The notes beneath the pieces are model-generated. The model saw only the letters and a program-made list of their open reading frames with translations, was not told the DNA's origin and ran no database searches. Both the position numbers and the translations under genes were made by a program. A DNA stretch of 51,058 nucleotides, taken from positions 1-51,058 of the forward strand of contig JAIXTI010000205.1 of the NCBI GenBank assembly GCA_027484025.1, given 5' to 3'. The stretch is from a bacterium (GTDB lineage: Bacteria > Gemmatimonadota > Gemmatimonadetes > Gemmatimonadales > Gemmatimonadaceae). Below are positions 8,287 to 17,971 of this stretch, one piece after another (position 1 is the stretch's first letter; each line of letters opens with the position of its first letter).

Positions 8287-10398
8287 ATGACGACAGGCGT
8301 GTTGCATCGCAGACGAACCTTGGGTGCCGTCATCGCGATTGCGGTGCTCGGCGTGTTGGGGGCGCTGGCGTTCGACCGGTGGTACGCCGCGTCGCTGGTT
8401 GCGCGCGAAGGCGATCGCATTCGCGCGCTCGCGTCGCCATACACCAAGCAGATTGCCGGGTTCTTCGATCGACGCATGAGCCGTCTGGACGCGCTGCGAG
8501 CGTTCGTCGAAGCTGAACCTGCGATGCAGAGCCTCGATGCCGACTTCCCGACCTTTGCGGAAGGCTTGAGCAGTGCGGCCAATGGTGTGCGCGCGTTTCA
8601 GTTGGTCCGCAAAGCACGCATCATTCGATCGTGGCCCACGTACGACGATTCGTTGCTGGTAGGTTACAACCTGCTCACGCACCCCAATCCCGAAGTTGTC
8701 GACGGCGTGCGTCGCGCCATGGCCACGCACGTCGGCGTCATTACCGGTCCGATCACGTTGCTGCAAGGCGGCGAGGGGTTGATCGTGCGGCAGCGCCTCG
8801 AGCCATTCAGCCCGGACGCGCCGGACATGGTCGCCATGGTGCTCGATCTCGAGTCGCTCATCAGCGAAGCCGCGCTCCCGAGTATTCCGCGCAGTGTCGC
8901 GTATGCGCTCATCGACCACAAGCGCCGACGGTTGGCGGGCCGCGACTCGCTGCAGTCGCCAATCGATATCCCCATTCTGGTTGGCGATGTGCGGTGGACG
9001 CTGCGCATGGCACCGGTGAATGGGTGGAGCGCGGCCATCGCCACTGATCTCAGCACCACGCGCACCGCCTCGGTGCTGTTGTGGATCATGCTCGTGTATC
9101 TCTCGATGTTGGTGCTCGGACGGCAGCGTGAGCTCGCCGAAGCCGTCGATGCGCGAACGCAGGACCTTGAAAAGGCGAACGTCGCGCTCCGGCACGAAGT
9201 TGAAGAACGACTGCAACTCGAAGAGCAGTTACTGCACTCGCAGAAAATGGAAGCCGTTGGCACACTGGCCGGCGGGGTGGCGCACGACTTCAACAATCTG
9301 CTCACTGCCATTACCGGCTTCGCCCAACTCTCCGAACAGCACACCACGCAGTTGCAGGAGCGTGCCGTCGCCTCGAACGATCGCGAACAGCTGCAGGAGC
9401 TTCGTACCGATCTCAGTGAAGTCCTCAAGGCCGCCGATCGTGCGTCGCTTCTAACCTCGCAACTGCTCGCGTTCAGCCGTCGTCAGAAAGTCACGCTCAG
9501 TTTGCAGGATGTGAATGCGACGGTGCACGACGTCGAGCGCATGCTGCAGCGGCTCATTGGCGAACGGGTGACGCTCGTGACCGACGTCTCGCCCACGCCA
9601 CTCTGCGTCATGGCCGACAACGGGCAGCTTACGCAGGTGCTCATGAATCTCGTCGTCAACGCCCGCGATGCGTTGCCGTCAGGCGGGACGGTGCACGTCG
9701 CCACGCGGCCGTTGGCGCTTGCGCCGGGAGACGACGGACCGTTCCGCGCATTACCCGATGGCGACTGGGCGGTCATCGAAGTGCGTGACAACGGGGTCGG
9801 AATGCCCCCCGAGGTGCTCTCAAGGGTCTTTGAGCCGTTCTTCACCACCAAGGGGCTGGGCGGTGGTACGGGCTTGGGACTCTCCATGGTGTATGGCATC
9901 GTCACGCAGGCGGGGGGGCAGGTCTTCGTGCAGAGCGCCCTCAACGAGGGCACCACCGTGTCGGTGCTGCTGCCGCGCGCTGCGGCGTCGACCTGCCACG
10001 AAATCGCCGATCCGGTCCGCCACCATCGCGCCGAGGGCGAACTGGTACTCGTGGTGGAGGACGAAGCTGGATTGCGTCGACTGGTGGGGGAAATCCTTCG
10101 CCGGAAAGGATTCCGCGTCGAAGTCGCGGCGAATGGCCGCGAGGCACTCGACCTGCTCGACGAAATGACCGTGACGCCCGATCTGGTCCTCACCGACGTC
10201 GTGATGCCGCGCATGGGGGGGCGTGAACTGGCGGCCGAGTTGCTGCAGCGCGGGGTACGGTCGCCGGTGCTGTTCATGTCCGGCTATCAGGACGGCGAGG
10301 AGCTTCCCGACGACGCGCGCTACACCTATCTGGCCAAGCCCTTCACGCCCGACGCGCTGGTAGGCAAGGTACGCGTCGCGTTGGGCGCCCCCGTGTAG
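8287..10398 (+). CDS. CHASE-domain hybrid sensor histidine kinase
   Basis: A 703-residue membrane sensor. One hydrophobic segment (about residues 13-33) leads into an extracytoplasmic CHASE domain (about 60-210), and a second membrane segment (about 258-277) leads to a coiled linker. The HisKA domain has the phospho-acceptor H333 in GGVAHDFNNLL. The ATPase domain has NLVVNARDAL, DNGVGM, FEPFFTTK and GTGLGLSMVYGIV. A C-terminal receiver domain carries the phospho-acceptor D637 (VLTDVVMPRMGG) and the conserved K in YLAKPF. No separate response regulator lies nearby, so it is an orphan hybrid kinase with unknown ligand and target. ATG 8287 has a purine-rich GAGG a few bases upstream. It stands between recG and asnS with gaps on both sides. 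Confidence 0.9.
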   Translation: MTTGVLHRRRTLGAVIAIAVLGVLGALAFDRWYAASLVAREGDRIRALASPYTKQIAGFFDRRMSRLDALRAFVEAEPAMQSLDADFPTFAEGLSSAANGVRAFQLVRKARIIRSWPTYDDSLLVGYNLLTHPNPEVVDGVRRAMATHVGVITGPITLLQGGEGLIVRQRLEPFSPDAPDMVAMVLDLESLISEAALPSIPRSVAYALIDHKRRRLAGRDSLQSPIDIPILVGDVRWTLRMAPVNGWSAAIATDLSTTRTASVLLWIMLVYLSMLVLGRQRELAEAVDARTQDLEKANVALRHEVEERLQLEEQLLHSQKMEAVGTLAGGVAHDFNNLLTAITGFAQLSEQHTTQLQERAVASNDREQLQELRTDLSEVLKAADRASLLTSQLLAFSRRQKVTLSLQDVNATVHDVERMLQRLIGERVTLVTDVSPTPLCVMADNGQLTQVLMNLVVNARDALPSGGTVHVATRPLALAPGDDGPFRALPDGDWAVIEVRDNGVGMPPEVLSRVFEPFFTTKGLGGGTGLGLSMVYGIVTQAGGQVFVQSALNEGTTVSVLLPRAAASTCHEIADPVRHHRAEGELVLVVEDEAGLRRLVGEILRRKGFRVEVAANGREALDLLDEMTVTPDLVLTDVVMPRMGGRELAAELLQRGVRSPVLFMSGYQDGEELPDDARYTYLAKPFTPDALVGKVRVALGAPV

Positions 10399-10508
10399 GG
10401 GGAGGCAGTCCCTCCAGACGCTCGGCGCGTGCATTATTCACCGGAGTCGGGCACCCGCACGCTTTGCCGTGGTGCCGCCATTGATGATCGCTCTTACCTC
10501 CGGCAGCC

Positions 10509-11810
10509 GTGAACAAGTCCACCACCCGTATTGCGGATCTCCAGCACCACGTTGGCACCACCGTTACCGTGCGCGCGTGGGTCACGCACCTCCGCTCCAA
10601 GGGAAAGCTCGGCTTCGCGGTCATGCGCGACGGGACGGGCATCATGCAGGCCGTGGTGGTGAAAGCCGAAGTGTCGGAGCAGGCGTGGGAGACGTTCACG
10701 CAGCTCACGCAGGAAAGCAGCGTCGCGCTGGTTGGTGAGGTGCGCGCCGACGCCCGGGCACCGGGTGGTTTCGAAATGGGAGTGAAGGAGCTCACGCTCA
10801 TTGGCGCGAGTCCGCTGGATTACCCCATCCAGCCCAAGGAGCACGGCATCGACTTCCTGCTCGATAACCGCACCTTCTGGCTGCGCAGCCAGCGTCAGGG
10901 CGCCATCATGCGCGTGCGGCACGAGCTCGAGCAGGCCGTGCACGACTTCTTCTACGCGCGCGATTTCATCCGCTGCGATACCCCCATTCTCACGGCCGCC
11001 ATTGGCGAACGGGCCGGGCTGTTCAGCACGGAATACTTCGAGGAAGGCCCCGCCTATCTCGCGCAAACCGGCCAGCTGTACGGAGAAGCGCTCGCCGCCT
11101 CGCTGGGGCGCATTTACACCTTCGGCCCTACGTTCCGCGCCGAGAAGAGCAAGACGCGTCGCCATCTCACCGAGTTCTGGATGATCGAACCGGAAATGGC
11201 GTGGTACGACCAGGACGACAACATGGATCTCCAGGAGGACTTCGTCCGCTATCTGGTGGGCCGTGTCCTCGAACGCCGACAGGAAGAGCTCAAGGTGCTC
11301 GAGCGTGACACCAGCAAGCTCGATTGCGTGTCGCAGCCGTTCATGCGTCTCGACTACGGCGACGCAGTGAAGCTCGCGCAGTCCAAGGGCAGCGACATCA
11401 CCTGGGGCGATGACCTCGGTGCGCCCGACGAAGCGCTCATCGTGGACGAGTACCAGCGCCCCGTCTTCGTCGTGAACTACCCGAAGGAAGCGAAGGCGTT
11501 CTACATGAAGGAGAACCCGGCCGATCCGCGCACCGTCCGCTGCGCCGATCTTCTGGCCCCCGAAGGCCGCGGCGAAATCATCGGCGGCTCGCAGCGCGAA
11601 GACGACTACGACAAGATCCTCGCGCGTCTCACGCACGAAGGACTCCCGGTCGAGGCCTACGGCTGGTATCTCGACCTGCGCAAGTACGGCACCTTCACGC
11701 ACTCCGGCTTCGGCCTCGGCCTCGAGCGCACGATCGCCTGGATCTGCGGCATCGAGCACATCCGCGAGTGTATCCCGTTCCCGCGCTTGATGGGGCGGAT
11801 TGCCCCGTAA
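10509..11810 (+). CDS. asnS: Asparaginyl-tRNA synthetase
   Basis: Charges tRNA-Asn directly with asparagine. The protein has 433 residues. The N-terminal OB-fold anticodon-binding domain (about 17-100) is followed by the class II catalytic core. Motif 2 is FRAEKSKTRRHLTEFWMIEPE-like (about residues 215-236), motif 3 is GFGLGLERT, and the C-terminus is HIRECIPFPR, a signature of AsnRS as opposed to AspRS. The start is GTG 10509 with no strong ribosome site. Its stop codon lies in the loop of a small hairpin at 11802-11815, and it converges on mazG. Confidence 0.94.
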   Translation: MNKSTTRIADLQHHVGTTVTVRAWVTHLRSKGKLGFAVMRDGTGIMQAVVVKAEVSEQAWETFTQLTQESSVALVGEVRADARAPGGFEMGVKELTLIGASPLDYPIQPKEHGIDFLLDNRTFWLRSQRQGAIMRVRHELEQAVHDFFYARDFIRCDTPILTAAIGERAGLFSTEYFEEGPAYLAQTGQLYGEALAASLGRIYTFGPTFRAEKSKTRRHLTEFWMIEPEMAWYDQDDNMDLQEDFVRYLVGRVLERRQEELKVLERDTSKLDCVSQPFMRLDYGDAVKLAQSKGSDITWGDDLGAPDEALIVDEYQRPVFVVNYPKEAKAFYMKENPADPRTVRCADLLAPEGRGEIIGGSQREDDYDKILARLTHEGLPVEAYGWYLDLRKYGTFTHSGFGLGLERTIAWICGIEHIRECIPFPRLMGRIAP

Positions 11811-11815
11811 GGGGC
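11802..11815. terminator. Short hairpin between convergent asnS and mazG
   Basis: GCCCC (11802-11806) pairs with GGGGC (11811-11815) around a GTAA loop that contains the asnS stop codon. Only 16 bp separate the two convergent genes, so this small G+C hairpin is the only candidate for a shared terminator. It is short and has no T-tract on either side, so its strength is doubtful. Confidence 0.35.
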
Positions 11816-11826
11816 GTTGTCAGCGG

Positions 11827-12636
11827 TCAGTCGACCTTCTCCCCCCGCTTCACCGCATCCCAGTACAGGTCCTGCTCCTCGAGCGAAAGCTCCGGCAGGG
11901 CCTTCCCATCCGCCGCCGCTAGCCGCTCCATCGTGGCGTAGCGGCGCACGAACTTGGTGTTGGTCCGGTCGAGTGCCAGCGCCCCGTGGACCCCGGTTTT
12001 ACGGCACAGATTCACCACGGCAAAGAGCAGGTCGCCCAGCTCCGCCTCCAGCGCGTCCGCGTCGTGCACCGCGCCCGTCTCGGGATCGATGAGCTGTGCC
12101 ACCTCCTCGACCTCCTCCCGCACCTTGGCGAGCGGACCGAGGGCGTTGTCCCAGTCGAAGCCCACCCCCGCCGCCCGGTCCTGCAGGCGATGTGCCCGGT
12201 GCAGCGACGGCATCCCCGACGGCAGCCCGTCTTCGAGCGTGCTGCGCTTGGCCTTCTGCGCCTTCATGCTCTCCCACGAGCGTTTGATGCCATCGCCGTA
12301 GAGGTGCGGGTGCCGCGCATGCATCTTCGCGATGAGCGCCCCCGCCACATCCTGTATGGAAAACGCGCCGCGCTCCTCGGCCACCACAGAGTGAAAGAGC
12401 ACCTGCAACAGCAGGTCACCCAGTTCGTCGCGCAACACCGCGTCGTCACCGCCGGCGATGGCATCATCGACCTCGTGCGCTTCCTCGATGAGGTACGGTC
12501 GCAGGGAGGCGTGGGTTTGGACCCGATCCCAGTCGCAGCGCACGCGGAGATCCTTCATGAGAGCCAGCGCGTCGTCGAGCGAGCGCGGGGCGGGAGCAAC
12601 GGGCAGGGCACTGCCCTCGGAAGTCGACATGTCCAT
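11827..12636 (-). CDS. mazG: MazG nucleoside triphosphate pyrophosphohydrolase
   Basis: Hydrolyses NTPs or dNTPs to the monophosphate and pyrophosphate, a house-cleaning and stringent-response-modulating role. The protein has 269 residues, near the usual size for two-domain MazG. Both MazG repeats are visible: EEAHEVDDAI with DELGDLLLQVLFHS in the first, and REEVEEVAQLI with AELGDLLFAVVNLCRK in the second, supplying the E/D magnesium ligands. The conserved HPHLYGDG and WESMKAQKAKR segments are also present. I prefer start 12636 (MDMSTSEG) or the ATG 6 bp further in. The longer open frame to 12780 would run into alr and has a low-complexity Arg-rich N-terminus. It is divergent from alr with only 38 bp between them. 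Confidence 0.92.
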   Translation of the reverse strand: MDMSTSEGSALPVAPAPRSLDDALALMKDLRVRCDWDRVQTHASLRPYLIEEAHEVDDAIAGGDDAVLRDELGDLLLQVLFHSVVAEERGAFSIQDVAGALIAKMHARHPHLYGDGIKRSWESMKAQKAKRSTLEDGLPSGMPSLHRAHRLQDRAAGVGFDWDNALGPLAKVREEVEEVAQLIDPETGAVHDADALEAELGDLLFAVVNLCRKTGVHGALALDRTNTKFVRRYATMERLAAADGKALPELSLEEQDLYWDAVKRGEKVD

Positions 12637-12674
12637 CGTTGTGCGGGCTGCGTGGGAACGCTTAGGATTGCCGT

Positions 12675-13853
12675 ATGAGTGCCTCGCCAATATACCCGAC
12701 CCGCGACGTCGATTTCGCGCGCGCGTGGCTCGACGTGGATCTCGGCGCCGTGCGCCATAACGCGCAACGATTGCGTGCACGCGCCGGTGTCCCGCTCGTC
12801 GCCATGGTCAAGGCGAACAGCTACGGTGTAGGGGCGGTGGCCGTCTGCCGCGCGCTGGGCGTGCCGTTCGACGATCAGGCCGAGGCGCCGGATGCGCCCT
12901 GGGCGGTGGGCATCGCTTCCCTCGACGAGGCAGAACAGCTGCGTGATTCCGGGTGCACCGGACGCGTGCTCTGCCTGCAGCCGCTGCTCGCCAACGAACT
13001 GCCGCGCGCCCTGGCGCTCGCGGTTCGTCCGGCGCTCCATCGCGCCGACGAGATCCTCGCGTGGGGCGCGCTCGGCGAGGGGCAAACGCCGGCGCCATAC
13101 CACCTCTCCATCGACACCGGGATGGCCCGCGCCGGCGTTCGCTGGGACAGCGTGGCCCCGTTGCGCGATGCCCTCTCGGCGCACCCCCCCGAGGGGGTGT
13201 TTACGCACTTCCACTCCGCCGACGAGTCGCTCGCTTCGCGCAACGTGCAGGACCGGCGCTTCGCCGAGGCCCTCGCCGTACTGGCCGATGTGCTGCCGCC
13301 GGAGTGCCTGCGACACAGCGACAACAGCGGCGGCATCGTGAGCCGCGGCACCGCCGGATCGCCCGGGGCCCTCGCGCGCCCCGGGATCGCGCTGTATGCC
13401 GGCCTCTTTGCCGACGAGCTCGGGCTCGAGCCGGTGGCGCATCTGCGGGCGCGGATCATCGATCTCCGTGACGTCCACGCCGGGGAGACGGTATCTTACG
13501 GGGCTACCTGGGAAGCGCCGGGCCCGCGGCGGATTGCCACGATCGCCGCCGGCTATGCCGATGGCTACCGGCGGCATCTTTCCAACGCCGGCGTGGTACT
13601 CATCAACGGGACCCGTTGTCCGGTCGTGGGACGTGTGACCATGGATATGGTCATGGTCGACGTGTCGGCAGTCTCCTGTGCCTTGGGGGACGTCGCCACA
13701 TTGCTGGGGCGGGACGGCCCCGACACCCTCACGGTGGAGATGGTGGCCGGGCTCGCCGGTGTTTCCCCGTACGAACTGCTCGTGGGTCTCACCCTGCGGG
13801 TGCCGGCTGTCTACCATGCTTCCCTTGGTTCCACCAATCCATCCTCGCCCTGA
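12675..13853 (+). CDS. alr: Alanine racemase
   Basis: PLP enzyme interconverting L- and D-alanine for peptidoglycan. It has 392 residues. The PLP-binding lysine is K46 in MVKANSYGVGA, where the family usually has VKADAYGHG. The second catalytic residue is Y275 in VSYGATW. GYADGYRR and the C-terminal beta domain are also present. ATG 12675 has TAGGA at 12663-12667, 7 nt upstream. It is first in a plus-strand run; deoB follows after 13 bp. The pairing with deoB and cdd may reflect shared transcription only, since no single pathway joins them. Confidence 0.94.
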   Translation: MSASPIYPTRDVDFARAWLDVDLGAVRHNAQRLRARAGVPLVAMVKANSYGVGAVAVCRALGVPFDDQAEAPDAPWAVGIASLDEAEQLRDSGCTGRVLCLQPLLANELPRALALAVRPALHRADEILAWGALGEGQTPAPYHLSIDTGMARAGVRWDSVAPLRDALSAHPPEGVFTHFHSADESLASRNVQDRRFAEALAVLADVLPPECLRHSDNSGGIVSRGTAGSPGALARPGIALYAGLFADELGLEPVAHLRARIIDLRDVHAGETVSYGATWEAPGPRRIATIAAGYADGYRRHLSNAGVVLINGTRCPVVGRVTMDMVMVDVSAVSCALGDVATLLGRDGPDTLTVEMVAGLAGVSPYELLVGLTLRVPAVYHASLGSTNPSSP

Positions 13854-13866
13854 ATTGACGAGTCGC

Positions 13867-15078
13867 ATGCCAGCCAGCGCTCCCACCCCTCTACCAATCG
13901 CCGACCCCGCGCACCGTCGCGCGCTCATCGTCGTGCTCGATGGGGTCGGGTGCGGCGCGGCGCCGGATACCGATGCCTATGGCGACACCGGGAGCGACAC
14001 GATCGGCAACATCGCGCGCGCGGTGGGCGGGCTCACACTCCCCAACCTCCAGCAGCTCGGGCTCGGGAACGCCACCGATGTGCTCGGCGTGCCCCCGGTC
14101 GACCACCCGCGTGGCGGCTACGGGGTGATGCTGCCGCGCTCCTCCGGCAAAGACTCGACCACCGGGCACTGGGAGATCGCCGGACTGCACCTCGAGAAGC
14201 CGTTCCCCACCTATCCCCACGGGTTCCCGCCGGAGGTCATCGACGCCTTTGTGGCGGCAACCGGACGGCCGGTCATTGCCAACTGCGTGGCGAGCGGGAC
14301 CGAGGTCATCACCCGGTTCGCCGAGGAGCAGCATCGGACGGGGGCGTGGATCGTGTATACGAGCGCCGACTCGGTCTTCCAGGTGGCAGCGCACGAAGAG
14401 TGGATTCCCCTCGAGGAGCTCTACCGCGCCTGCGAAACGGCGCGTCGCATGCTGGTGGCGCCGCACGATGCATCGCGGGTCATTGCGCGCCCGTTCGTGG
14501 GAACGCCGGGCCAATGGAAGCGCACCGCCAACCGGCGCGATTATTCCATCCAGCCCCCGGGCATCACCCTCCTGGATGTGCTCGAATCGGCCGGCGTGCC
14601 GCGCGACGGGGTGGGCAAGGTCGACGACCTCTTCGCGGGGCGGGGCATCCGCTCGCGGCACACCACGGACAACGTCGAGGGGCTGGAAGCCATTCTGCAG
14701 TGGCTGAATACCGCCCCGCGTGGGTTCTGCTTTGCGAACTTGGTAGATTTCGACCAGCAATTCGGACATCGCAACGATGTGCCGGGTTTTCAGGGGGCGC
14801 TCGAGGCGTTCGATCGGGCGCTCCCTTCACTGCTTGCCGCCCTGCGAGAGGACGACCTGCTGTTCATTACCGCCGATCACGGCAACGATCCGACAACGCC
14901 GTCCACGGACCACGCGCGCGAGCGCGTTCCTGTGCTCGTCGCGGGCGCGCGGGTGCGCGCGGGATCGCTCGGAACGCGGGACACCTTCTCGGACTTGGGG
15001 GCGACGGTTGCCGACTGGTTCGGACAGGCGTGGCGCGGGCAGGGTACATCGTTTCTCCCCACACTCCTGCACGCGTGA
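13867..15078 (+). CDS. deoB: Phosphopentomutase
   Basis: Interconverts (deoxy)ribose-1-phosphate and -5-phosphate in nucleoside salvage. The protein is 403 residues, matching the family. The N-terminal metal-binding motif is [13 protein letters not shown] and the substrate-threonine region is [13 protein letters not shown]. The C-terminal metal site is [20 protein letters not shown]. These are typical alkaline-phosphatase-superfamily ligands in DeoB. The open frame extends back to 13678 inside alr, but ATG 13867 begins the conserved domain. The stop overlaps the GTG of cdd by 4 bp, and both enzymes act in the same salvage pathway. Confidence 0.95.
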   Translation: MPASAPTPLPIADPAHRRALIVVLDGVGCGAAPDTDAYGDTGSDTIGNIARAVGGLTLPNLQQLGLGNATDVLGVPPVDHPRGGYGVMLPRSSGKDSTTGHWEIAGLHLEKPFPTYPHGFPPEVIDAFVAATGRPVIANCVASGTEVITRFAEEQHRTGAWIVYTSADSVFQVAAHEEWIPLEELYRACETARRMLVAPHDASRVIARPFVGTPGQWKRTANRRDYSIQPPGITLLDVLESAGVPRDGVGKVDDLFAGRGIRSRHTTDNVEGLEAILQWLNTAPRGFCFANLVDFDQQFGHRNDVPGFQGALEAFDRALPSLLAALREDDLLFITADHGNDPTTPSTDHARERVPVLVAGARVRAGSLGTRDTFSDLGATVADWFGQAWRGQGTSFLPTLLHA

Positions 15079-15500
15079 CGTCGCTGCCCCTCGATCTTCC
15101 GCCACTCATTCAGCGTCTGCGTGAACTCGCGGATACCGCCCGGGCCAACGCCTATGCGCCGTATTCGCATTTTCCGGTGGGGGCTGCGCTCGAAAGCGCG
15201 GACGGTCGCGTATTTGCCGGCTGCAATGTCGAGAACGCCTCGTATCCCGCAGGTACCTGTGCCGAGCGCGTCGCGTTGGGCATGGCCGTCGCCGCTGGCG
15301 CGCGCGCCTTCACGCGCGTCGTGATTACCTCGCAACATCATGCACCCACACCACCGTGTGGGATTTGCCGTCAGGCGCTGGTGGAATTCGCCCCAGCGCT
15401 GGAAATCCATGCCGTCGCACCCGATGGGCGCGCGGTTCGCTGGTCGCTGGCAGAGTTGCTGCCCGCACCCTTTACGCCTGGTTCGCTCGAGAATGTCTGA
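15075..15500 (+). CDS. cdd: Cytidine deaminase
   Basis: Zinc enzyme that deaminates cytidine and deoxycytidine to uridines. It has 141 residues, the size of the homotetrameric class. The substrate loop [13 protein letters not shown] is followed by the zinc/catalytic motif TCAERVAL (Cys and the proton-shuttling Glu) and PPCGICRQ (two further Cys ligands). The GTG start at 15075 is fused to the deoB stop (GTGA). The frame is open further upstream, but only as an antisense-like shadow within deoB. Coupling to deoB makes a coherent nucleoside-salvage pair. Confidence 0.94.
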   Translation: MTSLPLDLPPLIQRLRELADTARANAYAPYSHFPVGAALESADGRVFAGCNVENASYPAGTCAERVALGMAVAAGARAFTRVVITSQHHAPTPPCGICRQALVEFAPALEIHAVAPDGRAVRWSLAELLPAPFTPGSLENV

Positions 15501-16782
15501 GCGCGTTCGTTGGACCTGGTCGCGCGTGCGCGGCCCGTTGCTGGCGTTGTCCCTGTTCACGGCATCGGCCGTGGCAGCAGCCTGCACCGAAAATCTTGAC
15601 GGCGGCGCCGCCTGTCCGTCGCTGTGCCCCGAGCAGTCGGAGCAGTTCCGCGACACCGTCATCGAAGCCGTTGCCCTCGATACATCCCTGGGCGGCTTCC
15701 CGGCGCTTGGCCTCGCGTCCAACCTCGTCCTCGCCAACCGGCCGGATACGCTGGTGACGCGCGCCGTCATGCGCTTCGACCAACTCATCACGGCGTTCTC
15801 TCCGAACGGCGGCAGTGCCATCGACTCCATCACCACCGTCGATTCCGTCTTTCTCAAGGTGCCGCTCGATACCACCGGGCGTCGCGGCGCCGCGCCGATT
15901 GCAGTACAGGTGTACGACGTCGATACGACGGCGAACGACAGCACGACGTCGGTCGTGCGCTCGCTTTTCCGCGCCGACCGCCTCATCGGTCAGCTGACGG
16001 TCACGCCGAACACGACCGGCGACACGCTGCGCATTCCGCTCTCCCGCACGGTCATGCAGGCCAAGATTGCCGCGAAGGGGCGCCTGCGCGTCGGGCTGCG
16101 TCTGAGCGGCCCCGGTCAGTTGCGGCTGCGCGCATTCACGCTGGGTATCGGCAGCAGCACGCTGCAATACGACGCCGCCTCGGACACGCTCTATCGCCCC
16201 ATTGTCGTGACGGCCGGCACCACCATCAGCGGCGCGCCGTCCGATGTGAATCTGGCGTACAGCGTGTATGCCATTACCGATGTCGGGTCGCTGCCGCCGG
16301 GGCCCAACACGCTGGTCGTGGGCGGATATCCGGCCTATCGCAGCTACCTGCGCTTCAACGTTCCGCTCCGCATCACGGACTCGAGCACCATTGTGCGCGC
16401 CGATCTGCTCCTGACGCAGCGGCCCAGTCGCTTCACCAACGCGGCCGACACGGTGGCCATCTTCCCGCTCGTGCCGTCCACCACGGTCGATGTCACCGAT
16501 CTGCGTCGCGTGCTCGACCTCGCCGCCGAAGGCACGCTGACCGGACTCGATACGACGAGCTTCGTGCCGCGCGATAGCGGTCAGAAGGCGATCAATGTGC
16601 TTGGGCTCGCGCGTACCTGGCGCTCGCTGCCAACCAACGTGCCGCGCGCGCTCGCGCTGCGCATCGGGTTGGAAGGATCCCAGCCCGCCGAACTGCGATT
16701 CTTCAGCCGGACGGCGCCCGCGGCGTTGCGTCCCAAGCTGCGCATTACCTACCTGCCGAAGTCGGAGTTCGTTCTCCCATGA
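15493..16782 (+). CDS. Predicted secreted lipoprotein, unknown function
   Basis: No confident family. The 429-residue product starts with a basic n-region and a hydrophobic stretch ending in SAVAAAC (Cys about residue 31), consistent with a lipoprotein signal. The mature part is beta-rich and Thr/Asp/Val-rich. Two similar-looking halves each include a paragraph of the type [16 protein letters not shown]...LRAFTLGIG and end in a PAELRFFSR...[11 protein letters not shown] segment. That ending is reminiscent of DNRLRE or disaggregatase-associated beta-sandwich domains, but I cannot confirm it. ATG 15493 overlaps the cdd stop by 8 bp, and the stop overlaps the next gene by 4 bp. It probably acts with the following outer-membrane protein. 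Confidence 0.75.
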   Translation: MSERVRWTWSRVRGPLLALSLFTASAVAAACTENLDGGAACPSLCPEQSEQFRDTVIEAVALDTSLGGFPALGLASNLVLANRPDTLVTRAVMRFDQLITAFSPNGGSAIDSITTVDSVFLKVPLDTTGRRGAAPIAVQVYDVDTTANDSTTSVVRSLFRADRLIGQLTVTPNTTGDTLRIPLSRTVMQAKIAAKGRLRVGLRLSGPGQLRLRAFTLGIGSSTLQYDAASDTLYRPIVVTAGTTISGAPSDVNLAYSVYAITDVGSLPPGPNTLVVGGYPAYRSYLRFNVPLRITDSSTIVRADLLLTQRPSRFTNAADTVAIFPLVPSTTVDVTDLRRVLDLAAEGTLTGLDTTSFVPRDSGQKAINVLGLARTWRSLPTNVPRALALRIGLEGSQPAELRFFSRTAPAALRPKLRITYLPKSEFVLP

Positions 16783-17969
16783 TGCCTGCCACTTTGCACG
16801 TGCTGCTGCGCCGTCGCGCACTGGCGCCGTCATCGCGCATGATGGCCGTGGCGCTCACCACGGTCGCGGCACTCCTGCCCAGTCAGCTGCACGCGCAGGG
16901 CACGATCAGCGGCTTGGGGTTCGGTAATCCCATCAACGGCATGAGCACGCGTTCGTCTGGCACGGCCGGAGCCTTCGTCGAATTCGATGCGCTCACGCCC
17001 ATCAATCCGTCGGCAATCGGCGGGTTGTCGCGCACCGTGTTGAGCGCCCAGGTCGAGCCCGAGCATCGCACCCTCAGCCTCGGTGCGCTGCGCGAAAAGA
17101 CCTCGTCGCAACGCATTCCCGTACTGATGGTCGCGTTCCCGGCACGTCGCGGCGTCGCCGTCGCGTTCAGCGCGCGCGGCTTCCTCGACCGGTCGTACAC
17201 GACCACCACGACCGGCTCGGCGGTCATCGACGGTCGCACGCTGCCCACCAGTGAAGTGCTCAACATGCGGGGCGCCATCGGTGATATTCGCGGCGCAGTC
17301 GGCTGGCAGATCAATCCCAAGTTCCGGGTAGGACTTGGCGGACACATCTTTACTGGTGACAACACCGCGGCGCGTGAACGGACGTTCGCCGACACGCTGC
17401 GCTTCGGCAGTACGCTCGACTCGTCGAAGGTGACGTACATCGGGACCGCCATTTCCATCGGCGGCGAGGCCCAGCTCTTCAAGGGCGTGTCGGCGACGAT
17501 GTCGTATCGCGTCGGCAATGGTCTCGATGCGCGCATTCGCGACACCACCCGGGCGTCGGGCTCGGTGCCCGCGCGACTAGGCGGCGCCCTTCGGTACGAC
17601 GGCATCCCCGGCTCCGTGTTCACCGTGGGCTTCGAACAGGTGAAGTGGTCCGACATGCAGGGCATGTCGTCCAGCCGCACCATCGCGCACGACGCGCAGA
17701 ACGTCTACGCCGGTGCCGAAGTGGCGGGCCCGCGACTTCGCGGATACCCCGTCATGGTGCGTGCCGGCTATGCACGGAACCAGCTCCCGTTCAGCATCAC
17801 CGCCGAGCAGGTAAAGGAAACGCGTTTCGGCGGCGGAGTCGGGATTCCCATCGGACGTGACGCCGCCAGCATCGACTTCTCCATCCAGCGCGCCAATCGC
17901 GTCCTGAGTGGCTCGCTCGCCAAGGAATCGTCGTGGCTGTTCGGCGCCGGTATCCAGATCCGACCGTAA
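16779..17969 (+). CDS. Predicted outer-membrane beta-barrel protein
   Basis: A 396-residue exported protein. The n-region is long, followed by a hydrophobic core and a cleavage site near SQLHAQ (about residue 39). The mature chain is an alternating-pattern beta-rich protein with GFGNPINGMSTRSSGTAGAF near the N-terminus, resembling FadL/PorV-type barrels that place a small N-terminal hatch in the pore. The last strand ends IQIRP, not the usual terminal aromatic. ATG 16779 is fused to the preceding lipoprotein stop (ATGA), so the two are produced together. The next gene, miaB, starts 2 bp after its stop. Substrate unknown. Confidence 0.75.
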   Translation: MMPATLHVLLRRRALAPSSRMMAVALTTVAALLPSQLHAQGTISGLGFGNPINGMSTRSSGTAGAFVEFDALTPINPSAIGGLSRTVLSAQVEPEHRTLSLGALREKTSSQRIPVLMVAFPARRGVAVAFSARGFLDRSYTTTTTGSAVIDGRTLPTSEVLNMRGAIGDIRGAVGWQINPKFRVGLGGHIFTGDNTAARERTFADTLRFGSTLDSSKVTYIGTAISIGGEAQLFKGVSATMSYRVGNGLDARIRDTTRASGSVPARLGGALRYDGIPGSVFTVGFEQVKWSDMQGMSSSRTIAHDAQNVYAGAEVAGPRLRGYPVMVRAGYARNQLPFSITAEQVKETRFGGGVGIPIGRDAASIDFSIQRANRVLSGSLAKESSWLFGAGIQIRP

Positions 17970-17971
17970 CG

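Noticed and set aside
10401..10415. GGAGG/CCTCC hairpin after the hybrid kinase gene
   Set aside because: A 5-bp stem without flanking pairing or T-tract; not convincing as a terminator.
13678..13866. Upstream extension of deoB into alr
   Set aside because: The conserved phosphopentomutase sequence begins after ATG 13867; the extension lies out of frame over the end of alr.
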